From Lepas anatifera (taxonomy: Eukaryota; Arthropoda; Thecostraca; Lepadidae): DNA of 64,000 bases. Each line of letters begins with the position of its first letter. Within the stretch, counting starts at the first letter, position 1. Made by a program: the position numbers and the translations under genes. The notes below the pieces were generated by a model, which saw nothing but the letters and a program-made list of their open reading frames with translations, was not told the origin of the DNA and searched no databases. The DNA is taken from positions 124,001 to 188,000 of the forward strand of contig JAOTON010002108.1 in NCBI GenBank assembly GCA_034440635.1, given 5' to 3'. Shown here in pieces: positions 1-13,800 of this stretch.

Positions 1-949
1 CCAGAAGCTGCCGTTCCTCTGACTGGCCTGTATAGAGACGTCAGCGGTGTGACTGGCTGGCTCCCGCAGGTGACCAGAAGCTGCCGTTCCTCTGACTGGC
101 CTGTATAGAGACGTCAGCGGTGTGACTGGCTGGCTCCCGCAGGTGACCAGAAGCTGCCGTTCCTCTGACTGGCCTGTATAGAGACGTCAGCGGTGTGACT
201 GGCTGGCTCCCGCAGGTGACCAGAAGCTGCCGGTCCTCTGACTTGCCTGTATAGAGACGTCAGCGGTGTGACTGGCTGGCTCCCGCAGGTGACCAGAAGC
301 TGCCGTTCCTCTGACTTGCCTGTGTAGAGACGTCAGCGGTGTGACTGGCTGGCTCCCGCAGGTGACCAGAAGCTGCTGGTCCTCTGACTTGGCCTGTATA
401 GAGACGTCAGCGGTGTGACTGGCTGGCTCCCGCAGGTGACCAGAAGCTGCTGGTCCTCGGACTTGCCTGTGTAGAGACGTCAGCGGTGTGACTGGCTGGC
501 TCCCGCAGGTGACCAGAAGCTGCTGGTCCTCGGACTTGCCTGTGTAGAGACGTCAGCGGTGTGACTGGCTGGCTCCCGCAGGTGACCAGAAGCTGCTGGT
601 CCTCTGACTTGCCTGTGTAGAGACGTCAGCGGTGTGACTGGCTGGCTCCCGCAGGTGACCAGAAGCTGCTGGTCCTCTGACTGGCCTGTATAGAGACGTC
701 AGCGGTGTGACTGGCTGGCTCCCGCAGGTGACCAGAAGCTGCTGGTCCTCTGACTGGCCTGTATAGAGACGTCAGCGGTGTGACTGGCTGGCTCCCGCAG
801 GTGACCAGAAGCTGCTGGTCCTCTGACTGGCCTGTATAGAGACGTCAGCGGTGTGACTGGCTGGCTCCCGCAGGTGACCAGAAGCTGCTGGTCCTCTGAC
901 TTGCCTGTTGTAGTGACGTCAGCGGTGTGACCGTGGCTGGTTCCCGCAG
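1..949 (+). repeat. 73-bp minisatellite, about 13 copies
   Basis: Tandem unit CCAGAAGCTGC...CCCGCAGGTGA with period 73 (some 72 or 74). It runs into the acceptor of the exon at 950. Each unit contains a near copy of that acceptor plus the first exon bases (CCCGCAG|gTGACCAGAAGCTGC against CCCGCAG|aTGACCAGAAGCTGC). The array extends past the left edge of the window. Confidence 0.97.
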
Positions 950-1047
950 ATGACCAGAAGCTGCCGTACCTGGGCGCTGGCGTTGGGATAATCCTGGGCG
1001 TTCTACTGGTTGTAGCTGACCTATTCACCGCTGCACCCAAGCTCAAT
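950..1047 (+). CDS. Unidentified membrane protein, third-last exon
   Basis: Acceptor TTCCCGCAG and donor AAT|GTAAGC frame 98 bases that read DQKLPYLGAGVGIILGV and on, with a hydrophobic segment of about 20 residues (LGAGVGIILGVLLVVADLF). The exon enters with one base owed by the previous exon and leaves in phase 0, which fits the next exon. Upstream exons lie left of the window or within the repeat array that starts just before this acceptor. I do not recognise the family. Confidence rests on splice signals, phase and hydrophobicity. Confidence 0.65.
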
Positions 1048-1408
1048 GTAAGCACCAACGCAATGTTGGGCGCTAAGGATGTCTATGCTGTTCACCGTGA
1101 AAGAAGGAAAAACTGTTATGGGCTATGCCAGTATGCTCTTCCTAAGCGTTGCGTGTCGAGCAGATGCAGTACTGAGCGAGTGCCTTGGTCCGTTGTGTGC
1201 TGGCACACCTTTGGTTCAGATGTTCTGACGAACCACCGAGTCCGGCGGCGCTGTGGATCACGCTGGTGGTGACGGTCTCTGGCGTCAGACACGGTCTCTG
1301 ACACTGTTTCCGCATGTGCCGTAGATAGCCATGGTGACGATGGTGCCCGGCGTGGAGTACAGTCTCTGACACTGACTCCGCCGGGGCCGGCAGCACCCGG
1401 TGCCGCAG

Positions 1409-1541
1409 ATCGCGCTGGTGGTGATGGTCTCTGGCGTGGGGTACGGCCTGTGCCGGGCGTACCGGCTGTACCTGGCGGCGCAGCGGCGAGCCCTGCTGCA
1501 GCCGCCGCCCGACCTGCTCGGACCCGACCCGCCTGCCGACG
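1409..1541 (+). CDS. Unidentified membrane protein, second-last exon
   Basis: Acceptor GGTGCCGCAG and donor GACG|GTGAGAG. It reads IALVVMVSGVGYGLCRAYRL and continues YLAAQRRALLQPPPDLLGPD: a second hydrophobic segment, then basic and Pro-rich cytosolic-type sequence. Phase 0 in and phase 1 out, consistent with both neighbours. The region 1260-1400 upstream shows degenerate repeats of the local sequence (GGTCTCTGRCGT...). Confidence 0.7.
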
Positions 1542-1927
1542 GTGAGAGCGCCCGCAGCACCGGGGATGGGGGAGGCGGCTACATTGCCAGTGACTGGGGC
1601 CGCTGGGTGGCCTCTCTGACCAGGAGTTTGGACGACTGAGCTGCCTGATTGGCGGGAATTGTCTAGCCTCCATCTTGCCAGGGGCGAGGGGACCCAGGTT
1701 TATTTATTCCTTTTATCTATGTATCCAGCGGCAACGCCAACAGATAAAAAACCCACTTACAGGCGAAGTCCAGGTCCAGGTTTGAACTGGAGACGGCGGA
1801 CAGTTCAATTCTCGTGACGGGATCGCTACTCGATTGGCGGATCTGGATTGGATGCTGTGTAGGAAGCCTTGTCCTGAGCCAGTGCCGTGGTTTCCTGAGA
1901 TTCTAACGTGTCTCACGCTGTGGACAG

Positions 1928-2034
1928 AGCGCGGAGGTGAGCAGCAGGAGGGCGCCGAACAGTCTGCTCCCCGGCACGGCGCGCGGTTCACCAAGGCGCA
2001 GGCCCGCCGGCGCTACCGCAACGGCAAGAGGTGA
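1928..2034 (+). CDS. Unidentified membrane protein, last exon and stop
   Basis: Acceptor CTGTGGACAG, then AG joins the G of the previous exon (Glu) and the frame runs ERGGEQQEGAEQSAPRHGAR, FTKAQARRRYRNGKR, TGA at 2032-2034. The polar basic tail fits a cytosolic C-terminus of a membrane protein. The frame is consistent across three exons, so this is probably a real gene 3' end. Function unknown. Confidence 0.68.
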
Positions 2035-2530
2035 TGCACTCCGGCCCTAGCAGCTCGGTGCTCGCCCTGGCGGGCTGCGTGGGAGGCAGCTGCAGTTCAA
2101 GCGAGAGTCCCAACAGTCGGACCACGCGCAGAGTGCGGAGGCGGAGAGGACCCGGTGGGTGGTGTGACGTCTGGTGTAGTGTGTGTATGTGTGTGTGTTG
2201 GGCGGGGACTGCGTGCGGCAGTGTTGTCTGGTGGCAGGGGCCGCTGCTGTGGGCCGGGACCGCGGAAGCTCCATTTTTCGTTTACTTTAATTTTCTTTGC
2301 TAGAGGCTAGAAGTCTCCAAATCGTCGTGATGTGACGATCTGTTAATGTCTCGTACCGCGATAAATCTCTTCATTCGCGCCACGAATGAATTCGAATACA
2401 AATGAAGCGTTTTTAGCTCAAAGAAGCTACCATTATGACCCAAAAAGGCACTTATGAATTTGTTATTTTTATTGAAATATTGTAATATATTTCACATTTC
2501 AAACTAGTCAATAAAGCAAGTTATACGCTT
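2035..2530 (+). other. 3' UTR of the plus-strand gene
   Basis: No coding signal follows the TGA at 2034. Composition shifts to AT-rich and a canonical AATAAA lies at 2510-2515, so a roughly 480-base 3' UTR ending soon after is plausible. The extent is inferred. Confidence 0.5.
2510..2515 (+). terminator. Polyadenylation signal AATAAA
   Basis: First AATAAA downstream of the plus-strand stop codon, in AT-rich sequence. Confidence 0.5.
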
Positions 2531-2682
2531 TTATAATAACCGGGACCGAAGTCACGTTTAGCACAACCGTCTTTTTAAAAGGTCCAGTTAAGACAAATTT
2601 GTCCGCGCCTGCGTGACTAAGTATTGTCACGTTGTCATGGTTACTAATGGCCACATCATACTAGGTGATCACCCGGGGAGGG

Positions 2683-2745
2683 GGCGCGGTGGTGTGGTTA
2701 GCATGTACGCTTTTCACGCTGCCGACCCGGGTTTAACACCCGCAC
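2683..2745 (+). repeat. tRNA-Glu-like SINE head or tRNA relic
   Basis: TGGTGTGGTTAGCATG resembles a polymerase III A box. GCTTTTCACGC resembles the tRNA-Glu anticodon arm (with one extra loop base) and GACCCGGGTTTAACACCCG a decayed B box. It cannot fold as a functional tRNA, so it is read as a SINE head or pseudo-tRNA. Confidence 0.6.
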
Positions 2746-2762
2746 TGGAGGGAGGTCTGGCA

Positions 2763-3644
2763 CTAACGCGCACTGGAGGGGGCCTGGTAGGCCCCCTAAG
2801 ATCTCGGAAACTAAGAGGGTTAGAAAAACGCCACTTGGTAGGTGGGTGGGGGCTATGGTGATCTACATGATGACCAATTTTCATTGACCTAGGTAAATAT
2901 CTTTAAGGTCAAACGAGGTCGTAAAGGTCAAATATTGGCCATGCTAGGGATCGATTGGTAAATGCTGTGATTATGCGGGAAAATGGCGGGAATAAGCTAA
3001 AGGCGGACAAGGTTCATAGAGAAGAGGTCTCAAAGAGGCTTCCCCGCAACTTTTGGGTGAAGGTCATTCAAGGTCATTGACCTTTAAGGTCACCATATGG
3101 TATACTACTTATTATTTACACTCTGACTAACACTGTAGCCACTGTTTGGCGGGAAATGAGGATTGACCTTTCCCAATGACCTTTGACCTTGACCTTTGTA
3201 TTGGGGTACCCTACCGATGACGTCATAGCATAATATATGTCAGACCGGGTAACGTCATTTGGCCGAACGCACAGTGGTCAGTGACCTTGAAAGTGCAGAT
3301 ATGACCTTGACCTGTGACCTTTGACCTTGACCTTGACTTTCATGTGAAGTGACCTTGACATATAATCCCGCTTATATGACGTTATGACGTCACCACTCGG
3401 TCTTCAATGCAAGCTAACTGGTCCGACCGCGCGTTTACGGCGATCTCAAAATGCAGGTCTACTTTGAAAGCCTATAAGTCAAAACATTTTCGGCCGATTT
3501 TCAAAAAGTCTTCACCAATCGACGCGCTATTAAATTCTGTTAAATGTGGCTACGTGTCGTTTTTCGGCTACAAGCGGTTCTCCGGCCACCTCGGAAAAAC
3601 AGGTGGGGGGGCTCGGAGCCCTCCCCCTCCAGTGCGCGTGTTAA
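2763..3644. mobile_element. Non-autonomous TTAA-type DNA transposon rich in AGGTCA half-sites
   Basis: The right end reads CCCTCCAGTGCGCGTG|TTAA and the left end (ct)AA|CGCGCACTGGAGGGGG, an inverted repeat next to TTAA (mutated to CTAA on the left). The same end type (TTAA|CACGCGC) flanks the element at 38577-39584, which shares its TGACCTT-rich interior. piggyBac-like by TTAA target. No transposase is seen. The left boundary is uncertain because a second similar sequence (TTAA|CACCCGCACTGG) starts at 2733. Confidence 0.6.
3071..3083. promoter_or_regulatory. Perfect IR1 nuclear receptor site (ecdysone-receptor type)
   Basis: AGGTCATTGACCT is an inverted repeat of AGGTCA with a one-base spacer, the consensus bound by EcR/USP. 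It lies in a cluster of many AGGTCA/TGACCT half-sites from about 2880 to 3370, including TGACCTTTGACCT (DR1). The cluster is inside a transposon-like repeat, so function is not implied. Confidence 0.4.
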
Positions 3645-3711
3645 GGCCCGGCGGATTCCCTGAACAAAGCAATCTGGCTCGGGAGAAGCCCTTCCAACAG
3701 GCAAAGGGTTG

Positions 3712-3775
3712 GGACGCCATATGACCCTGGTAGTTTGTGTGTTGATAAGCCCCCTCCAAAAAAAAACTTCGGAGA
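3712..3775 (+). repeat. SINE tail fragment
   Basis: CCAACAGGCAAAGGGTTGG just upstream and GACGCCATATGACCCTGG here match the tail shared by the SINEs at 26890, 49083 and 60480 (CAACAGG..GAGTTGGCGACGCCGTATAACCTTGG). An A-rich end follows. Confidence 0.55.
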
Positions 3776-4718
3776 GTATGAGGTCGACAGGGGCGCATTG
3801 CTACCTTTTCTGTAAATTCTGGGACGTATAAAATCAAGATTGAGTGGTTGCTGTGTATGCTCCATTACATGGCTATCACAGTTCACATCCTATGAAGGCG
3901 TCACATTCCCTTTAAAGCGTTGTTAACAATGAGGTGGAAGAGCATCCATCTGCTGAGCAGGACCTATGCAGCTATACTTTCATCAGTCTCCGTTATTTGC
4001 CATATCTTCCATGCTTTTCCCATCAGGATAGCTTCGACCATTTTTTGACACTTTGCTCTTTCAACATGTAAGAAGAGTCCTTCGTTTACGCTCAGTTTAT
4101 GCGAGAAATTCCTATATACGCTATTGAGCAGAACGAATCGGCGAGTATGGAGCTGCTCACTCGTGCTGTTATTCACGATCTGCACCAGTGGCGTATATAC
4201 AAGTTCATCTATCAGTTGCCGGGCCATCGAGGGCGCCACGTTCAGCAGCTGAGCATAGAGTGCACGGGCTATGGGAAATACCTGGGACAGAAAAGAGTGT
4301 TGGGTGGTATGGTGGGCTCCGGGACGTATCCCTGGGAGTGGATGTATACAACGCTGCACTGATCAGTCAGGGGCCAAAGGGAAAAGTGTGGTTCACACTG
4401 TCATGAAATTGGTTTGGCACCAAGTGTGATGTCAAGATTCAAGAAAAAGGAGGTAAAAATTAAGTAAACAGATGAGACAAGTATTTGCACTGTTTAGGTA
4501 CCGTAGACCATCTTCTAGAATACCACTGTCCTGATAAATGCTTTCATTTACGTAGAGCCACTTGTGTCAGTCACTAATATCATTCGAAAGGACGTAAACC
4601 GGGTAATGCTGCAGCAAGAAGCCATGGACGATTCGTTATCTCATTAAATCATCATTTGAGCTGTAAAATTTCCAGTTTCAGATGTCCAAATTGATGTACC
4701 ATAGATGTGGTGATCCAC

Positions 4719-5530
4719 TTAAAGGGAGATACGCGAAAAAAACAATTTATTGGCTAGATCAAAAGGTCACAAAAAGTTGTTTCAGAAGTCCTGTTCCCAT
4801 TTTTGCGAATTCGGCCTGCAAATGCCTTAAAATTGCTCTCAAAGTCAACATTTGTCGACTGGTACATCTATTATCGATGTAAATGACGTACCCCGGCTAA
4901 GGCTATCAAATTCTCTAAAAAAACCGGTCCCATTTTTCCTAAGCAGTGACTTGGTAGTTTAAAACTATTAAAGAAAAGTTATTTAAAAAAAGCTACAGCC
5001 AAAAATAATATTAAAACAAAAATATAGGACTTTTAAGAAGTCACAATTGACCAATCAGAACGTACAACCACCTCATAGGGAGTCACTTGACCCTTCTGAC
5101 GCAAAAGTTTCGTCATTCTGGGGCTGAAGCAGAAAACGACTCAAGACTCGAGGTATGAAACGGTTGAAGACTTGAGTAATTATGTTTTTTCCGTTTTTAG
5201 GGCAAACTAATAATCAATTTCAAAATCAAACAATAATCATTTTGTATTTTTTATAGGCTTTGTAAAATTAATTTAAATACAAATACAAATACAGGAGAAC
5301 ATACATTTTTATCACAAAAAACATTACTTTTCAACTTTAAATAGTTTTCGAAAAGTAAGTGATGGGTGAAGGTTTCAGCATTTTATCGGAACTGTTAACC
5401 TATTTCGATAATAAGTGAGTGGTCTCCCAAAATTTTGCCAAAGATACAAAAATAATTGACAGTTTCGTTATCAGGATTTTTCACATAGCAAGAAACCACA
5501 ATAATAATTTTTTCGCGTATCTCCCTTTAA
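4719..5530. mobile_element. TTAA-flanked MITE with 19-bp perfect inverted repeats
   Basis: TTAA (4719-4722), then AGGGAGATACGCGAAAAAA at the left end; the right end is its exact reverse complement followed by TTAA (5527-5530). The 804-bp interior is AT-rich and non-coding. TTAA duplication suggests piggyBac-type mobilisation. Confidence 0.88.
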
Positions 5531-7093
5531 AATGATGAATTTCACGAACCTGACGGCACAATACCTATCCCCCCAATACACCACTGCCCTGCTCTTCTCA
5601 ATCACTAGGAATATTAGCACTATTCATTGTTCAACGCAGATAGGAGCCGGCAAGCTGTCTGTTCATAAATAAAGACGACAGGGTGCAGGTGCGTGATCGG
5701 GCATCGCCGAAAAGCACGTCCGTTGGCGTGTCACCTGGCCGATACTAATTGATTTGCCCGGTGCAAATGGTGTCTCGTGTCACGACCGGGAAAAAGAGAT
5801 GGCCTTTTGCATTGTAACGCGAGTAAGCTGGATTTATTTAGTTGAATTTATGAATTGAAGTAATACAAATATTAAAAAAAAAACGCCGGTGACTGGGCAG
5901 AGCAAATATGGCAAGACCAGGAGCAATATGTTTCCTCTCCGACAAAAAAAGGGTTCAGTTGCGCAATCAAAATAAATTGAGAAGTTGTTTACTCACAAGC
6001 TTCAACGGGACGTCCCTTTGTGAGCAACGGAGCAGGACAGTGGGCGAAGTCTCAGCAGCGGCAGATGTGTGTGATTGCCGTAACGTTTCTGGCCGGTGGT
6101 ACACTGTGTGAACTTGACCTTGTCCCCAGGTGCGGCATCGTGGACTGTAGCGTGCGTAACTACTGTACTCGTACGACTTTGCTATTCTCGCCTTCGTGCG
6201 GACTTCAGCATGTTCCGCCTGAGAGCGGAAGTTTGTCCGCCTGTTTCTCGCCCAGCCTGATAGGCGTCAGGAAGACGCTCAGCCTATAGAGGATTGACCG
6301 GGCAGCTGTCCCCAGCAGCTTCCAACTTCCGCGTGAGGATATGAGGCGGCAACTTAGCTCCATTTTCGATCTTGATGCCACGAGGAATGGGCGGGAAGTG
6401 AACAAATCAGGACAGGCAATACATTGTGTGCGGGACCATATGCAATTCTTTATTATTTGAGATTTGTGTTACTGGGACAATGAGAAGAAAGGGTGGATCT
6501 TGTTTTTTTCATTGGTGCACCAAGTGGAATGTGGCGTATGTATTAACCTATCGTGTGAAATTGAAATGGACATTGTAACTGCTGTCTTACTCTACTTTAT
6601 GTTTAAGGTATTGCATGTTGTCTTGTCTAATTATGTTATGCCGTGATTAATATGACGACTGAAACTCTGTGATTTATTGGCATTAGCGTTTTTTTTTGCC
6701 ATGGGTTGGCGATGTAGCAGACAAGGTGACGAAAAGCCTCCTCGGTACGGTTGTCTTTGGATATTTCCGGAATACATAATTTCCCACCCTATTTTGTACG
6801 GCACTGTAGATGCCATGCCTGTAAACACAACTAGACGTTCGTCCGAGAGGTCCGACGAAGAAATTACTCCGAGAATCGTAACCACCAAACACATGCTCGC
6901 CAAAATTCATCGCATTTTCATGGCCTGATAACGAAATTCCGAAATTGTTGGACATTCTTGAGAAGTATGCAGCCTAGGGAATCTCGATACAGGTAACGAA
7001 ACCGTTAAAGCCACTCAGGACGTTCCAGGAAATCTACAGACGAAGCTGTAGAGAGACTGAGGGCGTTGGTGCTGCCGAATCAGGGAAACTCGA
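5531..7093. other. Intergenic, nothing recognised
   Basis: Between the two convergent genes. Only short open frames without family resemblance, splice context or repeats of note. Confidence 0.6.
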
Positions 7094-7246
7094 TGCGCGA
7101 GCATCAGCGGATCCAGGGGGGTGGGCAAGAGATCATGGCTTCCCTCCCAAATGGCGAAATGTTGGCCGATTTTCCTCAAAAACTTTTTTTTATTTCTCCC
7201 GAGTTGCCCCCCAAACGGCGCTCCTGCGTCCGCCAGTGGGCGCGAG
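7094..7246. mobile_element. Short hAT-like MITE with 8-bp duplication
   Basis: The element at 7102-7238 starts CATCAGCGGATCCAGG and ends CCTGCGTCCGCCAGTG (inverted, 11 of 16 match). It is flanked by TGCGCGAG and GGCGCGAG (7 of 8 bases). End type and 8-bp duplication are those of hAT transposons. Confidence 0.65.
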
Positions 7247-10038
<2,792 letters not shown>

Positions 10039-10865
10039 CTAGCACTCCGCAGTCCGGGGCAGACTCAGCGCGCCCCCGCTGGCAATGTAACCGTTCCGCG
10101 CGCTGCCATTGCTGGCCTTGCTGTCTTTGCTGCCGTCACTGCTGGAGAACTGCAGACTGTGCGCCTTGCTGTTCTCGGCCGACGAGGCCGAGCCGCCGTG
10201 ACCGCCGTTGCGGCCCTCCAGCTTCATCGCCTCGAACTCGGCGTAGTTGGCCTCGGGGTCGGCGCGCTGAATAGGCCGCACCGGCGCGATCGGCCGCAGC
10301 TCCAAGTCACACTCGTCCTCATCCGTCAAGTCCTCGGCCTCGGCCATGCGCGCGTGTCGCGCCACCGTGCCACCCACTCCACCACCACCTCCCACTCCAC
10401 CGCCAACACCGCCGCCGATGGCGTCACCGGAGGCGGCAGTCAGAGGCGTCAGAACCGTGGGCTCGGGCTCCTCGGCCCTCTCGGCGGCAGCGGCGGCCGC
10501 CGCCACCAGCATCTCGGGCCGCTGTGTGTGGTAGAAACTGCTGCTGGCGAAGGCGACGTCAACCAGAGGCAGCAGCTCCTCCACCAGCTGAACGAAGCTG
10601 GGCCGCTCGGTGGGCCTGTACTGCCAGCACTGCAGCATGATGTCGTACAGCCGCTGCGGACACGTCTCCGGCCGCGACATGCGGTTGCGCGAGGTGACGT
10701 GCTTCATCACCTCCTCGTTGCTGAGGCCCTGGTACGGCTGGGCGCCGTAGGTGGCCATCTCCCACAGCACGACGCCGAAGCTCCACACGTCGCTCTGCGA
10801 GGTGAAGCGGCCGTCCAGCAGGGACTCAGGTCCCATCCAGCGCACCGGCAGGAAGCCCTTGCCAT
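10039..10865 (-). CDS. InR: InR exon U: kinase C-lobe, tail and stop
   Basis: Residues 1158-1432 and [46 protein letters not shown] and [15 protein letters not shown] are the kinase C-lobe ([30 protein letters not shown]). APE is GPE here. The tail after SFYHTQ has Ala7, Gly-Val and acidic runs and ends in TAEC; it is short, unlike the long Drosophila InR tail. The acceptor is GCTGACAG. The junction makes Asp1158 where relatives have Gly (RKG). Confidence 0.96.
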
Positions 10866-13800
10866 CTGTCAGCCACAGAGAGAGACGTGTCACTGCACCG
10901 CTGTGGTTCCGAACAGAACCTGTTGGCCAAACACGACGTCTCTATGACGTAGCCAAACGCATCTTCTGGCATCCATTTACGAAAAAGAACCGATGACGGA
11001 ACACTTTCATCAGAAACCGCCCTCACCTTGGCTGGGAGCACGCACTTTCATGGACTACCCATGACATACAACAGCACTGACTCCGAAACTGGCATACAGC
11101 AACACTGACTCTGAAACTGATATACAGCAACACTGACTCCGAAACTGACATACAGCACCACTGACTCCGAAACTGACATACAGCAGCACTGACTCCGAAA
11201 ATGACATACAGCAATACTGACTCGGAAACTGACATACAGCAACACTGACTCCGAAACTGACATACGGCAATACTGACTCCGAAACTAACATACAGCAACA
11301 CTGACTCAGAAACTGACATACAGCAACACTGACTCCGAAACTGACATACGACAACACTGACTCCGAAACTGACATACAGCAACACTGACTCCGAAACTGA
11401 CATACAGCAATACTGACTCCGAAAGTGACATACAGCAACACTGACTCCAAAACTGACATACAGCAACACTGACTCCGAAACTCCCCACGACGCTGCGTAC
11501 GTTTGCACCCCACCTTTTCTGTAGTAGTTTTTGTCGTAGAGGTGCCGTGTCATGCCGAAGTCTCCGATCTTGATGGTGATGTCCTCGGAGACGAGGCAGT
11601 TCCGCGCCGCCAGGTCGCGGTGCACAGAATTCATCTGCGCCAGGTACGCCATCCCGTCGGCTATCTGAATCGCCATCTTGTAGATGTGCTGCCGAACACA
11701 GTCGATCATCACTGGTGACGCCCTGCGCATTGCAAACGTGCTTTCTACGAAATGCGAACTGAGTACGGCCCCGCTCAGAATGGAGGATCCTCGCAATAAT
11801 CTCATGCGGTGGGAAGTCCGTTAGAAACGTCTACAATATGTCAAATTTGGCTGTTAGGATAGATCTAGTCCAATTATTGCCACGGTGCGATAACGTATCA
11901 GTGTAGACAGAGCTTCTATCGATATGTTTCATATGTATTCAAAGGGTTTAAGTTTACTACGTCGTGTCTGCAACAAAAGCCTTTCCTACCACGCTAAGGA
12001 ATCGTGAGTATTTTGAGGTTTTGAGATTTCTTCACCCACCGAGGTAAATTCACCTCCAGATTCGTTAGGCTCGGTCCACAGCGATATAGTTAGCATTGAT
12101 ATGGGTTTACTTGAGCTTGGGAAACGATTTTTCATTTAACTATATCTTACTCATCTAATATATTTTCTTATTTGGGCATATAAGCGCGGTAACAACAAAA
12201 ACCCTGCGGGAAATCTCCCGTAATAACTACAAATAAATCCCAACTGGGTCACGCGTCGGTGGTAGTTCCTTCAGAGCCGATCTGCTAAGAGCACGTCAGA
12301 GCCGATCTGCTCAGAGCACGTCAGAGCCGATCTGCTCAGAGCACGTCAGAGTCGATCTGCTCAGAGCACGTCAGAGCCGATCTGCTCAGAGCACGTCAGA
12401 GCCGATCTGCTCAGAGCACGTCAGAGCCGATCTGCTCAGAGCACGTCAGAGCCGATCTGCTCAGAGCACGTCAGAGCCGATCTGCTCAGAGCACGTCAGA
12501 GCCGATCTGCTCAGAGCACGTCAGAGCCGATCTGCTCAGAGCACGTCAGAGCCGATCTGCTCAGAGCACGTCAGAGCCGATCTGCTCAGAGCACGTCAGA
12601 GCCGATCTGCTCAGAGCACGTCAGAGCCGATCTGCTCAGAGCACGTCAGAGCCGATCTGCTCAGAGCACGTCAGAGCCGATCTGCTCAGAGCACGTCAGA
12701 GCCGATCTGCTCAGAGCACGTCAGAGCCGATCTGCTCAGAGCACGTCAGAGCCCATCCGCTCAGAGCACGTCAGAGCCGATCTGCTCAGAGCACGTCAGA
12801 GCCGATCCGCTCAGAGCACGTCAGAGCCGATCTGCTCAGAGCACGTCAGAGCCGATCCGCTCAGAGCACGTCAGAGCCGATCCGCTCAGAGCACGTCAGA
12901 GCCGATCTGCTCAGAGCACGTCAGAGCCGATCTGTTCAGAGCACGTCAGAGCCGATCTGCTCAGAGCACGTCAGAGCCGATCTGCTCAGAGCACGTCAGA
13001 GCCCATCCGCTCAGAGCACGTCAGAGCCGATCTGCTCAGAGCACGTCAGAGCCGATCTGCTCAGAGCACGTCAGAGCCGATCTGCTCAGAGCACGTCAGA
13101 GCCGATCTGCTCAGAGCACGTCAGAGACGATCCGCTCAGAGAACGTCAGAGCCGATCTGCTCAGAGCATGTCAGAGCCGATCCGCTCAGAGCAGCTCCCT
13201 CGGGATTAGGGAGGGGGCATCAGACGTCTCCGGGCACGACCTCAGCGGCAGTCGGCGTCTTACCGGCAGCACCGGGTAGTTCTCCGGCACGTGGTTGTCG
13301 TCCTCCTCAGGCCGCATGCTGCGCAGGTACGACTTGAGGTCGCCTTTGGCCATCAGCTCCATGATGACGAAGGGCGCGCGCGGGATGTGGTCGGCCGTTT
13401 TGGCGCTCATGTTGGAGACGATGCCCATCAGCCGCACCACGTGGTGGCAGCGGAACTCCCTGTGGGGGGCGGGGGGTTAGCCTCGCAGCGTGCAGGGCAG
13501 CGGCCGCCCGGTCGGCGACTGGGCGGCCGCGTCTCCGGCTCAGCAGACGCCCTTCACTGCCCCTGCCTCACTCACAAACCCGGATGTAACGCTCAATGGC
13601 GTGCGTCGGCGATGTTAAAGATTCTAGTACCGACTCATTCCCGGATTCGGGTTCAGGTCAAAGCCACCGTAAATAGTCACTCTCAATAAACCGGAATGGT
13701 CAGTTTTCGAAGAAAAAAACAGTGAAAGGCCAGTATGTGGTCTCAGATAACTATAGCCACGGCCATGCGGAAGAGCCCCAGCACTCGCACAGCCCCGCGT

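Noticed and set aside
11514..11805. Extending InR exon T upstream to the start at 11805
   Set aside because: The frame is open, but none of its in-frame AGs gives the phase 0 required; only the acceptor before 11688 does.
12271..13196. CRISPR array
   Set aside because: There are no spacers; it is a continuous 25-bp tandem repeat in an animal intron.
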